64,000 nucleotides of DNA from CAIZGX01 sp046048875. GTDB lineage: Bacteria > Bacteroidota > Bacteroidia > Flavobacteriales_D > Sanyastnellaceae. This document shows, piece by piece, positions 17,332 through 27,187 of this stretch (the first letter of the stretch is position 1; every line of letters starts with the position of its first letter). The notes below the pieces were generated by a model, which was given only the letters and a program-made list of their open reading frames with translations, ran no database searches and was not told where the DNA came from. The position numbers were made by a program, and so were the translations under genes. The DNA is taken from positions 1 to 64,000 of the forward strand of contig JBJOFG010000012.1 in NCBI GenBank assembly GCA_046048875.1, in the 5' to 3' direction.

Positions 17332-20300
17332 TTACTTTTGAACCATCATGCGTTGTGTTTGAACTTCACCGTTGAAGATTGCTTCAACCATGTACAAACC
17401 ATTTGCAAGTGGACGCTCGAATGTGATGTTAGTATTTAACACACCGCTCACTGAGTAACGGTTGCTCCATACTTGACGACCCATAGCATCTACTACGCGA
17501 ATTTGTACGTTATCTGATTCAACACCAGAAAGGTTAATGTTCACATCTGTACCGTGTGTTGGGTTCGGATACAAGCTCATGTTTACTTCATTTGTTGTCT
17601 CCGTTCTTACCACTTGTTGGTTAGCTTGATTTCCATCAGCTACCATACCAGCAGTACCCACGATACTCATACAGAAAGGAGTTCCCCATTGGTAGTTCGT
17701 TCCTGTGTATGAAAGAATAGGTGCTGTACGTACAGAGTATGTCTTACCGTATTGTAATTGCAATACAGTACCCAAGTTAATGTAGTTAGAAGCTGCACCT
17801 CTGTTTACAGTAATTGGAAGACCTACTGGGTTACCTTGTGTATCAAGTTCAGTGAACTCCCAACGCCAGTTTGTAGCACCGCATACCCATGGTAAAGAAG
17901 CTACTACAGAACCACGGAAACGTGGACCAGCAGTACATCTGTCAGAAGTACGAAGAGCAGTAACTGGTTGAGCTATTGTGCTCATAGAGCATGGAGCCAA
18001 CGCTGGAACTGAAATTGTTTCAGCAACACCAGCACCGTTATTGATGGTGTAAGTGTTAGTGATTAACACACTGTAAGTAGAGCCATATGGTAATGTTGGC
18101 AATACGCTGCTCAAGATACAGATATCTGAGTTTTGAGTACGTGTATAAACGTTACCTGCAGCAGGACCTGTTAAACCAGTGTAAGTGAATGTGTAGCTTG
18201 TTCCAGCTGCACCAGCCCAAGTTGCCTTGAAGTACTGACACAAGCTGTATGGACCTGGACCGTAGTCACATCCACCACGCTTCAACATCTTAGCACAGAT
18301 GGTATAAGTACCTGTTCCTAAAGCACTGTTGTAGTTACGAACACCGATTTTGTAGACTTGACCAGCGGTTAGACCGTAGTGGTTCAAAATCTCTCCACCG
18401 ATACCAGCAACTGCGTTTTCTTGAGCTACAAGAACGCCAGCAGCAGTTTGCAATTCAAGAACGATATCTGCAGCCGATGTATTTACAACGATGCTAACAC
18501 CTTCTGAAGTTGCAACGAACTGATGCCACTTGTCTTCACCTGTTAAACAGATAGTTTGAGCTGCACCTGAAACTGTTGCGTTCACAAGAGTTCCGTTGAT
18601 AGCATTACAGTTTGGCCAAATGCTCGTAGACATTGAAGTTGCATTACTTGGGTTTTCACCTGGGTTTTGACATCCTTCTTCCGCAGAACCGTTACAGTTA
18701 TCATCGATTGCGTTTCCGCAAATTTCGAATTCACCTGGGTTCACGTTTACGTTTGCATCGTTACAATCTGTTGTGTTTGCAGCATAACCAGCAGGTTGGC
18801 TACAAGCAACTACTGGAGTGCTAACAACACCGTAGTTGTCACCGTCAGCATCTACATACCAAAGGTTTGTAGGATCTGGAACAACTGTTACAATTTGGTT
18901 TGCAGTAGCAACATTTCCGTTAACGTCCGTTACAGTCCAAACTACAGTTGTAGTTCCAACTGGGAAGGTTGCAGGAGCGTTGTTTGTAGTAGTAGCAACA
19001 CCACAGTTGTCTGCAGTAGTCGCAGAACCAAGTGTAGCAGATGCAGTACATGTGTTCAAGGCAGCAGTTACTTGAACGTCTGCTGGAGCAGTGATTGTTG
19101 GCAATTCGTTGTCAGTCACTGTAACAGTGAATGAAGACGTTCCAGTCAATCCTTGCTCATCTGTAGCCGTGTAAGTTACTGTTGTTACACCCACTGGGAA
19201 TGTATCACCTGAGTTGTGAGAAGATGTTACTGTCACACAACCTTGATCATCAGATCCTGTTGGAGCAGTCCACGTCACTGTATTTCCGCAAGTACCAACT
19301 GCATTGTTTGCAGTGATGTTTGTTGGAGTAAATAACAATGAAGGAGCGTTGTTACCAAGATCTAAGATAACCAATGTAGAAGTACCTACACCGCTGTATC
19401 CATCCATTTGGATGTAATAAGTAGTACCAGGAGTTAAACACGTCACATCAGAAAGGAATGCACTGAATGAAGCACCACCTTGAGCAGTACCACCATCGTC
19501 ATTCGCATTGATTAATGTGAATGTAGAGTAGTCAGCACAGTTCGTTGCACTGTAGATAGCCAGTTGGTTATCCCATCCTGGAGCAAGAACACTTACGTGT
19601 CCTGAAGCAGGAGCAACAAAACTGAACCATACAGATCCTTCCAAAGATGAAGTACACCATCCGTTCTGTACGTTACATCCTGTAGCAGGCGCAAGCACCT
19701 CACCTGGATCTACCGTAGCAGCAGCGGTTGAGAATGAAAGACCTGTTTGGTCACCAAGGGTAACAGGACGAGCAGTACATGGAGTATCGATAGCGTTACC
19801 CAATGTAACAGTTACAACGTTCGCTTGGATAGAACATCCATCAGTTGTAGTAGTAGTCGCAGTCAAGTATATTGTACCTGCACCACCTGTAGCATATAAC
19901 GTTTGAGATTCATTTACTCCACCTGCAATAGTAATAAACGGAGCTACTGGAGCCGCGCCATATACCCACTGAATGGTAGAACCAGCCGTTTGGCCTCCGA
20001 TAACCCAAGTGCCGGCACCTGGAATTGGAGCAGTGAAGTCATTTACTAAGATAGCCGATGGACCAGTGATTGCACCAGCAGTAACTGAGAACAATGGTTG
20101 TGAATATCCTGCAGAAGTGATTCCGCTTGGGTTACAATCATCGATAACAGTTGCCGTGTAAGAATCAGTTGCAGCGGCTGGAGTAGCAACGTAAGAAGCT
20201 GAAGTAGCACCCGCGATTGGAGCACCGTTCAAGTTCCATTGGTAAGTTGGATTAGATCCACCACCTGTTGTCGTTGCAGTCAAAGTAACTGGAGTACCAG

Positions 20301-23300
20301 GACAAACACTTCCAGTAACTGGAGCCGTGTATGTAACCAATACAGCAATACTTCCGAAATCCATTGGACCACCGAAAGAGTAGTTGTGCGAAATAGTCAC
20401 AAACACATCACCACCTGGAGCAACTACGTTACTTCCAGTATAGTTGTATGGTCCAGCATTGGTCAACTGACCATTTACGTTTGCAACCACTTGGTTACCT
20501 ACAGTAGATGCACCAGTCATAGAGATCGTTACATCATTCGCCCATGTACCTGCTGAAGAGGTAACTCCGTTCACTTGAAGAACTGTACCAGTCACGGTAG
20601 CGCCTGCTGGAATAGCAATTGTTCCTGTTACTGTTTGAACAGCACCCGGAGCAACTGAATAAGCAGTCGCCAAAGTAAATGTTTGAGTTACAGGTGCAGA
20701 AGCAGCAACTGTTACGGTCAATGGTTGACCTACAGTTACAGGAGCTGCAACTGTTGGAGAGTAACAAGTAGAAGCACCGTTGGTAACTACTGATGCTGCG
20801 TAAACTGTTCCACTAAATGGAGCAGATGCGTTTGGCAAATAAGAAGTACCAATTACGTTGAAAGTGCTGCCTGAACCTAATAATGTACCACCCGTTGCTG
20901 CATCGAACCATACTGGATCAGATGGCAACGTGTAAGTCACGATTAAGCTAACACTGTTAAATGTAGCTGCACTTGTCCAGTTGTTTACAAAGTTCACAGT
21001 TACGTTTCCGTTTCCAGAAGGAACTGTAGCATTGTAAGAATAAGACACGTTGTTCACAACACCCGCAGTAGACAATACTTGTGTAGCAACTGAAGAAACT
21101 CCAGTCATACCCACTGTAATATCAGAAGCAAAAGTTGCACCCGTTGTAGTAATACCAGCAACTGATAAAACTGCACCGCTGATAGTAGCACCTGCTGGTA
21201 CGTTTACTGCACCTGTCAATGACAATGTGCCGTTGCCTGCAAGTGTTAATGATGTACCCAATGTAGTGGTCGCTGTTAATGTTCCTCCAGCAGGAGCACC
21301 ATTAGCAGAAACGTTCAACGTAGTTCCGTTCAAACAAGTAGATCCACCTGTTACGTTGGTAGGAGCAGCAACCGGGAATTCAACCGAAGCAGTTCCTAAA
21401 TCAACAGAACAAGATGGAGTGGTGATGTAACGAGCAAGACTGTGAACAGTAGAAGGTGCTGGAACAGCAACTGGAGAAGTTGTAGTCCAAGTAGCTCCAT
21501 TGTCAACAGAATACTCATAGAAGTTGTTGTAGTGAATATCCAAGTTGTCAATTAAGTGACCTTGGTTCAATCCACCTGTACGAGCTGCGAAAGCATGCTT
21601 CCAAGTAGACTTATCAGCTGTTAAGTAATCAGCTGGTAATTGAGCGTTGTTCAACACTTGAGTACCTGCCAACCACATAGACATTTGACCAAGTGCGTTG
21701 ATCGTAATAGTCACGTGAGTAGTAGCACCACCAATCCAAGAAGTGTTTGCATCGAAATAGTACAATCCTTCAGCCGGAGTTAAAGTAGATGATGGGTTTC
21801 TGCGCAAACAGTTATACATTAAGTAGATACCGTTTACGTTTACACCGTTCGTGTATGCGTCGAAAGAAAGACGGATACCTGAACCAGAACCGTTTTCAGG
21901 ATTAGCATCACCAGCACCAACCAATACGTTGTCGCCAGTACCTAATGCAGCAGGCATACACACTACATCTGGACCATAGCTATAGCTAAATCCGTCAGCA
22001 GGAGGAGTAGTACCAGCAGTTGTGATCATATCGAAATCGATTTGGAAGTCGTTCGTAGCCACACCTGTTGTGTTCGTGATTAAAATACCACCTTTTTGAG
22101 AGTTAACTGGAGCAGTCAATTGTAGTTTACCACTAGTAATAACCGCGTTATTACACAACTCAGCTTGTGCTGGGTTTAATGTTGCACTTGAGAAATCGCT
22201 AGCGAATACTGTACCTGACCCGTTAATTCCAAAGTTTACTGAACCGCTACCACCACAAACCAATGGTTGTGTTACAGTAGCCGTACCTGTAAGTGGAGAA
22301 TAGAAACCAACAGTAGTTGTTGCAGATGTTGTACAACCCGTTGATGCGTTTGTTCCTGTTACTGTGTAAGTATATACACCGTTCACAGTTGGAGTCACGC
22401 CAGAAAGAGATGATCCTGTAGTACCAGCGGTGATACCAGAACCAGCTACCGGAGTCGAATTCCAAGAATATGAATATCCTGGATTTCCGTCAGACAAGCT
22501 CGTAATAGTAAGTGTCGCTGCACCAAAAGAATCATCAGTAGAAGTGATTTGGAAACCAAAAGTACTTCCAGCAGTTACCAACACCGATTGCGTACCCGAT
22601 TGAGTGTTCGCACCTGGGAATGCAGAAAGAGGCACAGCCACTCCATTGATGTAATAGGCTGGATCATATGATGGATCATCATCAGCTGTTGTGTACGACC
22701 AGTTAAATGTGTAGGTAGCAGTAGCCGGAGCTACAAAAGTAGCAAGGGTAGTTACAGCTAATCCTGAACCACCATTGCTTCCCGTCATTACCAATCCATC
22801 CACTGTTGTAACTACAGATGAAGTACCTGGAGCTGTGATGGTGAAAGTCGGTAAAGTTGAAGCTGAAGAAGCAGCTAAATTGGTTGCAACCGAGGTCGTA
22901 CCACAAGAAACTGGGTTACTGTTTGTAACAGTGATTGCCGGAGGAGCAATCCAGTTCACCGTAGCAGGGAAACGATCTGTGATACAAGAACCTGTGTTTG
23001 TTGCTACATAAAAAGTAGTTGTTGCAGAAATAACACCAGGGTTGTAAATGTTTGCAGATGACATCGACAATAAGTTTCCACCTACTGGAGCATCGTACCA
23101 CAAATAAACTGGAGAAGCAACACCATTCAAATCTAAAACTTGAATGCCAGTAGTTTGGTTACCACATACTGTTGCATCAGATTCTTCAACAATTGCCAAT
23201 GGCGGATTGAATGTACCTGGAGCACAAGGACCTAAGATTTGAACTAAGTAATCCTCAGTTTCTCCGTAACCGTAGTTACCACATGGGTTAATATTGACAC

Positions 23301-26300
23301 CCGCAGTGTTCTCCACGTTTACAATACGCATGCGTGTTAAACCAGGAGTTGCTGTTCCAGGAACAGTGAATGAAACTGGAACCGTAGTCGCAGGAACACA
23401 GTTGATATTCGACAATGTTCCGTTGTTCCAAACCATTTCACCAGCATCTGTGAACAAACCATTTTGGTTCCAGTCGATGAAGATCGCAGCACCTGAAGTG
23501 TAATTGAATGTTCCGCATGAACCGATAGTGATAGAACCTGACACTGAAGTGCTTTGGATCATCGCAGGTGCAGCAGGAATTCCAGCACCTGAAGTGTAGT
23601 TAGCATAAGTGCCAGCAGCAGATCCAGGACCTGGAGCAGCTACACCGCAAGAAGAAGTGTTGTTCAAAGTTGCAATGGTTACGTTCGTGATCTCTTCATC
23701 GGCTGTAGAGAAGAACGAAGTTGTGCAATAGCATTCTAAGAAACCTGTCAACGCAATTGCAACAGGTGAAGTGTACTCCACTGTTCCACCGCAAGAAGCA
23801 ATTCCCACGCGGTAAGAAGAAGCAACTGTTTGCGTTGCAGTGTAGGTAGCAGCAGTTGCACCAGTAATGTCAGTCCAGTTTGAACCGCCATCTGTAGACA
23901 CTTGCCATTGGAAAGTTAGACCATCCAAAGATCCGGTGTAAGACGTAGCCAACGGAATGTTTGCACTTGGACAAGCAGTTGTTACTGTTGAAGTAGCAGA
24001 AACTCCGGTTGGAGCAACGTTACCCAATACCAACATTGTAACAGTTGCAGGCGTAGCAGCATTTGAACAACCTGTTGTTGCATTCGCGTAAGAGATAGAA
24101 TAAGTAGTCGTTAACAAAGGAGCAACAGTCGCAGAGAAACCATTGATGGTGTTCACTGTAGAACCGTCTACGTTGTTCGTTACACTGTATGTACCGTTAG
24201 CATCGGTTGCAGACCACACTGTTAAGTAGTTAGCAGGTGGAGCAAAACGCCATGCTTCAGGAGTTGTAATTGGAGTAGTAAAGTTTTGACGACCAGGAGC
24301 TGTAGCACCTATAGTCTTTGTACCATCTTGCAAACCAACAGTGTTAGCACTTGTTTGTGCACTATTCAAGATATGAATATCCACCATTCCTAGTGTTTCA
24401 TATAATATAGCGCGTGCAGTAAACGCTAAACCTGTCGCCGAACAACAACGTGGAACGTTGTTATAAAGGATAACGAAACGACGGTTAGGTGCAACACCTT
24501 CTACCCAATACTTGATAGAACCTGTGTTGTTAGAAAGCGAGAAATATTGGTCTCCTGCCATCAATGCAATAACGTTTCCTGGGTTGTTTACGTTAGGGAA
24601 TACTCCGCCAACTGAGTTGAAGTTGTATTGACCCAACTGTCCGGCTCCTGTACCGTATCCTGGTACTGGTCCGAACATTAACAAACCGTTAGTACCGGCA
24701 GCAATGGTGTTGAATGATTGTCCGAAGAAATTGAAGTTAAATCCAATTGGAATATTTCCCCAACCTCCATCATCTAAAGATCCACCAGACAAAGCTGGAG
24801 TCGCTACTCCGTTCTGAACCAAGGTGGTTGCAGTTGCAGGAACAGTGAAAGGAACATAAGGAATAGAAGTTACAGAGAAGTTACCCGCACTTAATCCAGA
24901 GTTGATGGTTGCAGGCGTACCTGGACAAACACCCGAAGCTGTTGTTGTTACAGTAGCTGAAGGCAATGGATATACACCCACGCTGTAATCTGTGTATGCG
25001 TTACAACCAGAAACTGCATCAGCACCAACTACACGAACAGAAGATGTCTGTGCAATGGTGAAGTCAGTTGTCGCTCCTGTAGCAGAAGACAACGTACCTG
25101 TTTCCAATACAGACCAAGAATAGTCATATGCAACACTTGAAGATGCAGTCAACGTGCTAGTTCCACCCGTTCCGCAGAAGGTTGGTGTAGTAGCTGTCAC
25201 AGTGATTGCTGTCGGAGCTGTGTAAGTAACCCCTAAAGAAGTTGTACCCACGCAACCGTTTGCATCAGTACCCGTAAGGTTTACTGTTGCAGAAGCTAAG
25301 CCCGTGAAAATTACACTTGAACCTGTTCCTGCGCTTAAAGAGTTTGCAGGTGTCCATACATACGTATCAGCACCTGAAGCTGTCATTGTCTGCGCGCCGC
25401 AGAAAGCACCTCCATTAGGTGCTGTAATAACAACCACTGGTAATGCATTTACGGTAAGAACAATCTCATTCGAAGTTGTAGTGATTCCTGAGTTCGCGCA
25501 AGTAGAAGTACAAACAAAATAGTAAGTACCTGCAGCCATAGCAGCTGTTGTATAGCTGGCAGCGTTAGGACCTGTACCACCCACCACGTTAGAGTATGGA
25601 CCTCCCGGAGTGTTGGAAACTTGCCATTGCGTTGTAAGACCTAAATCAACTCCTAAACCTGTAGCAGTCATGTTTTTAGTCGCATTGGCACAAATAGATG
25701 CGCTACCTGTCAAAGCAGCAGTAATCGGAGCTGGAGTACCAGCACACTGAGCAGCTTGAGTAGTAAAATAACCCGTTAAGGTATTACCGTCAGAGTTTGA
25801 AGTTGAGTTACCCAAACCACAATGACTGAAACGACAAGTGTTTCCAGTCGTTGAGTTAAATGTTTGAACTCGAACTTGGTAAGAAGTTAATGGATTCAAA
25901 CCAGTAAGAGCTGCTGTGTTTACAGCAATTGGGTTACTAGGATGATCTGTCCATGCACAAGTTCCTACCGCGCGATACTGCACATTATATGAGTTTGCGT
26001 TAGTCGGTGCTGTCCATGAAATCGTAGCAGCTGTTGAAGTAATTCCAGAAGCTGGAGCATAGGTTGTTACTGGGTTAACCCAAGTCGCATTGGCTCCGCC
26101 TTGTGGAACAAATGTGAAAGTAGTACCTGATGGACAGTTAATGTTTGGAATAGTAGAATTCAAAATCATAGTCGCTGAATTCAGACGGCTAGAAACCGCG
26201 TTGGTCCAGTTACATGTCGTTCCAGCTGGGATATTAGCAGTTGTCAACGAATTTAATGTTGTTCCAACCACAGCCGCAGCCACTCCATTTTTGATACCTA

Positions 26301-26967
26301 CTTGAAAATAAGAAGTACTTGAAGCAGTATTCATTGTTCCGTAAACAAACGAAATTGCATTCGTTGTATGGTTCAATCGAACTTGGAAATTGAAGTTATC
26401 TCCAACGAGATTCCAACGCTGGAAGTTCGACCACTGAATAACAGTTTCATTCGATGCAGAAAGATATTCCCATCTAACTTCAGCAGCTGCACTTACAGCC
26501 GACAAATCTCTTGCAAGTGGAGAAATAACTCCAATAGCACCGGTTGCGGTAATGGCACTTGAAAGCGCTGTGTATCCACCTGTGGTAGTCGCAGCAGCTG
26601 TTCCTCCAATTGTCATCCAACCGTTTGAGTTCGCGGTGAAAGTCGTTGCAGCAACTCCGTTAAAGGTGAAACTGTTAATGGTCTGCAAGGTAGATAAGTT
26701 CTCATCTAACGCTGCACCTGAGAGAATCACGGTTCCTCCAGTAATTGGAACATAAGCCGTATTCGAAGTAAGTACGTTGTAAGTTGCTACTTGAGCGATT
26801 ACCCCAACGTTAAATACCAAAGAAAGGCAAATGACTGATAAAAGAATTAGCCCTCTTCTAAAAAGAGAACTTCCCCGTGTTCGTCCTGGAGACGAGCCCG
26901 TGGTAGTGTCGAACACCGCTAAATCCCTGGGATTTGGCGGTAACTGAGAACGTAAAATACGGTTCAT
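17332..26967 (-). CDS. Giant multidomain adhesin-like protein secreted by the type IX system
   Basis: 3211 residues. The signal sequence is unusual: about 35 polar residues precede the hydrophobic stretch (about 40-58, cut after VIAQ). Then FN3 (about 302-382), several Ig/PKD-like modules, a GEVED domain (about 1165-1249: IDWNQNGLFTDAGEMVW), an L-type lectin-like region (about 1590-1710), a duplicated module of about 130 residues (about 1886-2009 and 2079-2219), two HYR modules (about 2536-2696), a MopE-like calcium-binding segment (WYVDADGDNYG, DCNDANVNVNPGE; about 2700-2766) and a type A T9SS sorting domain (about 3126-3211, SLYPNPTHG). Thr/Ser/Gly/Ala-rich. Likely surface-attached or released adhesin. 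Confidence 0.92.
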   Translation of the reverse strand: MNRILRSQLPPNPRDLAVFDTTTGSSPGRTRGSSLFRRGLILLSVICLSLVFNVGVIAQVATYNVLTSNTAYVPITGGTVILSGAALDENLSTLQTINSFTFNGVAATTFTANSNGWMTIGGTAAATTTGGYTALSSAITATGAIGVISPLARDLSAVSAAAEVRWEYLSASNETVIQWSNFQRWNLVGDNFNFQVRLNHTTNAISFVYGTMNTASSTSYFQVGIKNGVAAAVVGTTLNSLTTANIPAGTTCNWTNAVSSRLNSATMILNSTIPNINCPSGTTFTFVPQGGANATWVNPVTTYAPASGITSTAATISWTAPTNANSYNVQYRAVGTCAWTDHPSNPIAVNTAALTGLNPLTSYQVRVQTFNSTTGNTCRFSHCGLGNSTSNSDGNTLTGYFTTQAAQCAGTPAPITAALTGSASICANATKNMTATGLGVDLGLTTQWQVSNTPGGPYSNVVGGTGPNAASYTTAAMAAGTYYFVCTSTCANSGITTTSNEIVLTVNALPVVVITAPNGGAFCGAQTMTASGADTYVWTPANSLSAGTGSSVIFTGLASATVNLTGTDANGCVGTTSLGVTYTAPTAITVTATTPTFCGTGGTSTLTASSSVAYDYSWSVLETGTLSSATGATTDFTIAQTSSVRVVGADAVSGCNAYTDYSVGVYPLPSATVTTTASGVCPGTPATINSGLSAGNFSVTSIPYVPFTVPATATTLVQNGVATPALSGGSLDDGGWGNIPIGFNFNFFGQSFNTIAAGTNGLLMFGPVPGYGTGAGQLGQYNFNSVGGVFPNVNNPGNVIALMAGDQYFSLSNNTGSIKYWVEGVAPNRRFVILYNNVPRCCSATGLAFTARAILYETLGMVDIHILNSAQTSANTVGLQDGTKTIGATAPGRQNFTTPITTPEAWRFAPPANYLTVWSATDANGTYSVTNNVDGSTVNTINGFSATVAPLLTTTYSISYANATTGCSNAATPATVTMLVLGNVAPTGVSATSTVTTACPSANIPLATSYTGSLDGLTFQWQVSTDGGSNWTDITGATAATYTATQTVASSYRVGIASCGGTVEYTSPVAIALTGFLECYCTTSFFSTADEEITNVTIATLNNTSSCGVAAPGPGSAAGTYANYTSGAGIPAAPAMIQSTSVSGSITIGSCGTFNYTSGAAIFIDWNQNGLFTDAGEMVWNNGTLSNINCVPATTVPVSFTVPGTATPGLTRMRIVNVENTAGVNINPCGNYGYGETEDYLVQILGPCAPGTFNPPLAIVEESDATVCGNQTTGIQVLDLNGVASPVYLWYDAPVGGNLLSMSSANIYNPGVISATTTFYVATNTGSCITDRFPATVNWIAPPAITVTNSNPVSCGTTSVATNLAASSASTLPTFTITAPGTSSVVTTVDGLVMTGSNGGSGLAVTTLATFVAPATATYTFNWSYTTADDDPSYDPAYYINGVAVPLSAFPGANTQSGTQSVLVTAGSTFGFQITSTDDSFGAATLTITSLSDGNPGYSYSWNSTPVAGSGITAGTTGSSLSGVTPTVNGVYTYTVTGTNASTGCTTSATTTVGFYSPLTGTATVTQPLVCGGSGSVNFGINGSGTVFASDFSSATLNPAQAELCNNAVITSGKLQLTAPVNSQKGGILITNTTGVATNDFQIDFDMITTAGTTPPADGFSYSYGPDVVCMPAALGTGDNVLVGAGDANPENGSGSGIRLSFDAYTNGVNVNGIYLMYNCLRRNPSSTLTPAEGLYYFDANTSWIGGATTHVTITINALGQMSMWLAGTQVLNNAQLPADYLTADKSTWKHAFAARTGGLNQGHLIDNLDIHYNNFYEYSVDNGATWTTTSPVAVPAPSTVHSLARYITTPSCSVDLGTASVEFPVAAPTNVTGGSTCLNGTTLNVSANGAPAGGTLTATTTLGTSLTLAGNGTLSLTGAVNVPAGATISGAVLSVAGITTTGATFASDITVGMTGVSSVATQVLSTAGVVNNVSYSYNATVPSGNGNVTVNFVNNWTSAATFNSVSLIVTYTLPSDPVWFDAATGGTLLGSGSTFNVIGTSYLPNASAPFSGTVYAASVVTNGASTCYSPTVAAPVTVGQPLTVTVAASAPVTQTFTLATAYSVAPGAVQTVTGTIAIPAGATVTGTVLQVNGVTSSAGTWANDVTISMTGASTVGNQVVANVNGQLTNAGPYNYTGSNVVAPGGDVFVTISHNYSFGGPMDFGSIAVLVTYTAPVTGSVCPGTPVTLTATTTGGGSNPTYQWNLNGAPIAGATSASYVATPAAATDSYTATVIDDCNPSGITSAGYSQPLFSVTAGAITGPSAILVNDFTAPIPGAGTWVIGGQTAGSTIQWVYGAAPVAPFITIAGGVNESQTLYATGGAGTIYLTATTTTTDGCSIQANVVTVTLGNAIDTPCTARPVTLGDQTGLSFSTAAATVDPGEVLAPATGCNVQNGWCTSSLEGSVWFSFVAPASGHVSVLAPGWDNQLAIYSATNCADYSTFTLINANDDGGTAQGGASFSAFLSDVTCLTPGTTYYIQMDGYSGVGTSTLVILDLGNNAPSLLFTPTNITANNAVGTCGNTVTWTAPTGSDDQGCVTVTSSHNSGDTFPVGVTTVTYTATDEQGLTGTSSFTVTVTDNELPTITAPADVQVTAALNTCTASATLGSATTADNCGVATTTNNAPATFPVGTTTVVWTVTDVNGNVATANQIVTVVPDPTNLWYVDADGDNYGVVSTPVVACSQPAGYAANTTDCNDANVNVNPGEFEICGNAIDDNCNGSAEEGCQNPGENPSNATSMSTSIWPNCNAINGTLVNATVSGAAQTICLTGEDKWHQFVATSEGVSIVVNTSAADIVLELQTAAGVLVAQENAVAGIGGEILNHYGLTAGQVYKIGVRNYNSALGTGTYTICAKMLKRGGCDYGPGPYSLCQYFKATWAGAAGTSYTFTYTGLTGPAAGNVYTRTQNSDICILSSVLPTLPYGSTYSVLITNTYTINNGAGVAETISVPALAPCSMSTIAQPVTALRTSDRCTAGPRFRGSVVASLPWVCGATNWRWEFTELDTQGNPVGLPITVNRGAASNYINLGTVLQLQYGKTYSVRTAPILSYTGTNYQWGTPFCMSIVGTAGMVADGNQANQQVVRTETTNEVNMSLYPNPTHGTDVNINLSGVESDNVQIRVVDAMGRQVWSNRYSVSGVLNTNITFERPLANGLYMVEAIFNGEVQTQRMMVQK
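26877..26941 (-). other. GC-rich structured segment in the start of the giant gene
   Basis: Inside codons 9-31 of the giant gene. A 12-bp hairpin (ACCGCTAAATCC 26915-26926, GGATTTGGCGGT 26930-26941, one G-T pair) is followed by an outer pair GTGTTCG/CGAACAC (26877-26883, 26910-26916) enclosing CGTC-CTGGA-GACG (26882-26894). It is visibly richer in G+C than its surroundings and encodes the odd polar extension before the signal peptide. May be an inserted REP-like element or an mRNA control structure (inference). Confidence 0.55.
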
Positions 26968-27000
26968 AAGTTAGATTTAGTTAATAATTTGATTAGGTTT

Positions 27001-27017
27001 TCGCTGAAAAACAGCGA
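27001..27017 (-). promoter_or_regulatory. Small hairpin in the 5' leader of the giant gene
   Basis: TCGCTG-AAAAA-CAGCGA, 34 bp upstream of the ATG at 26967. Could stabilise or regulate the long mRNA; no function can be assigned. The rest of 26968-27119 is AT-rich with no clear promoter box. Confidence 0.4.
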
Positions 27018-27119
27018 TAGCAATAATAAGACGAAATTTTCTTATCAAGATGCCTGTGTTCATTATTTTTTTTGAATTTTAATACGATTCAAAGAAATCC
27101 ACTGTGATTCAACTGCTTA

Positions 27120-27141
27120 GGGGCGAAAAATTTTTCGCCCC
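27120..27141 (-). terminator. Perfect 22-bp palindrome, probable terminator
   Basis: GGGGCGAAAAA followed by TTTTTCGCCCC, a perfect palindrome with no loop bases, 47 bp downstream of the stop at 27188. Two direct copies of CATCGGGGCG lie next to it on the minus strand. It may end the carboxylase/GT-C operon, although no U-tract follows the stem, so a protein-binding site is also possible. Confidence 0.5.
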
Positions 27142-27187
27142 GATGTTCTGAATAGACCCGCCCCGATGCTTCAAACAGATTTTTAAT

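Noticed and set aside
18633..26755. Many plus-strand frames opposite the giant gene
   Set aside because: They are rich in Cys, Tyr, Ser or Val typical of antisense translation of Thr/Ala/Gly-rich repeats.
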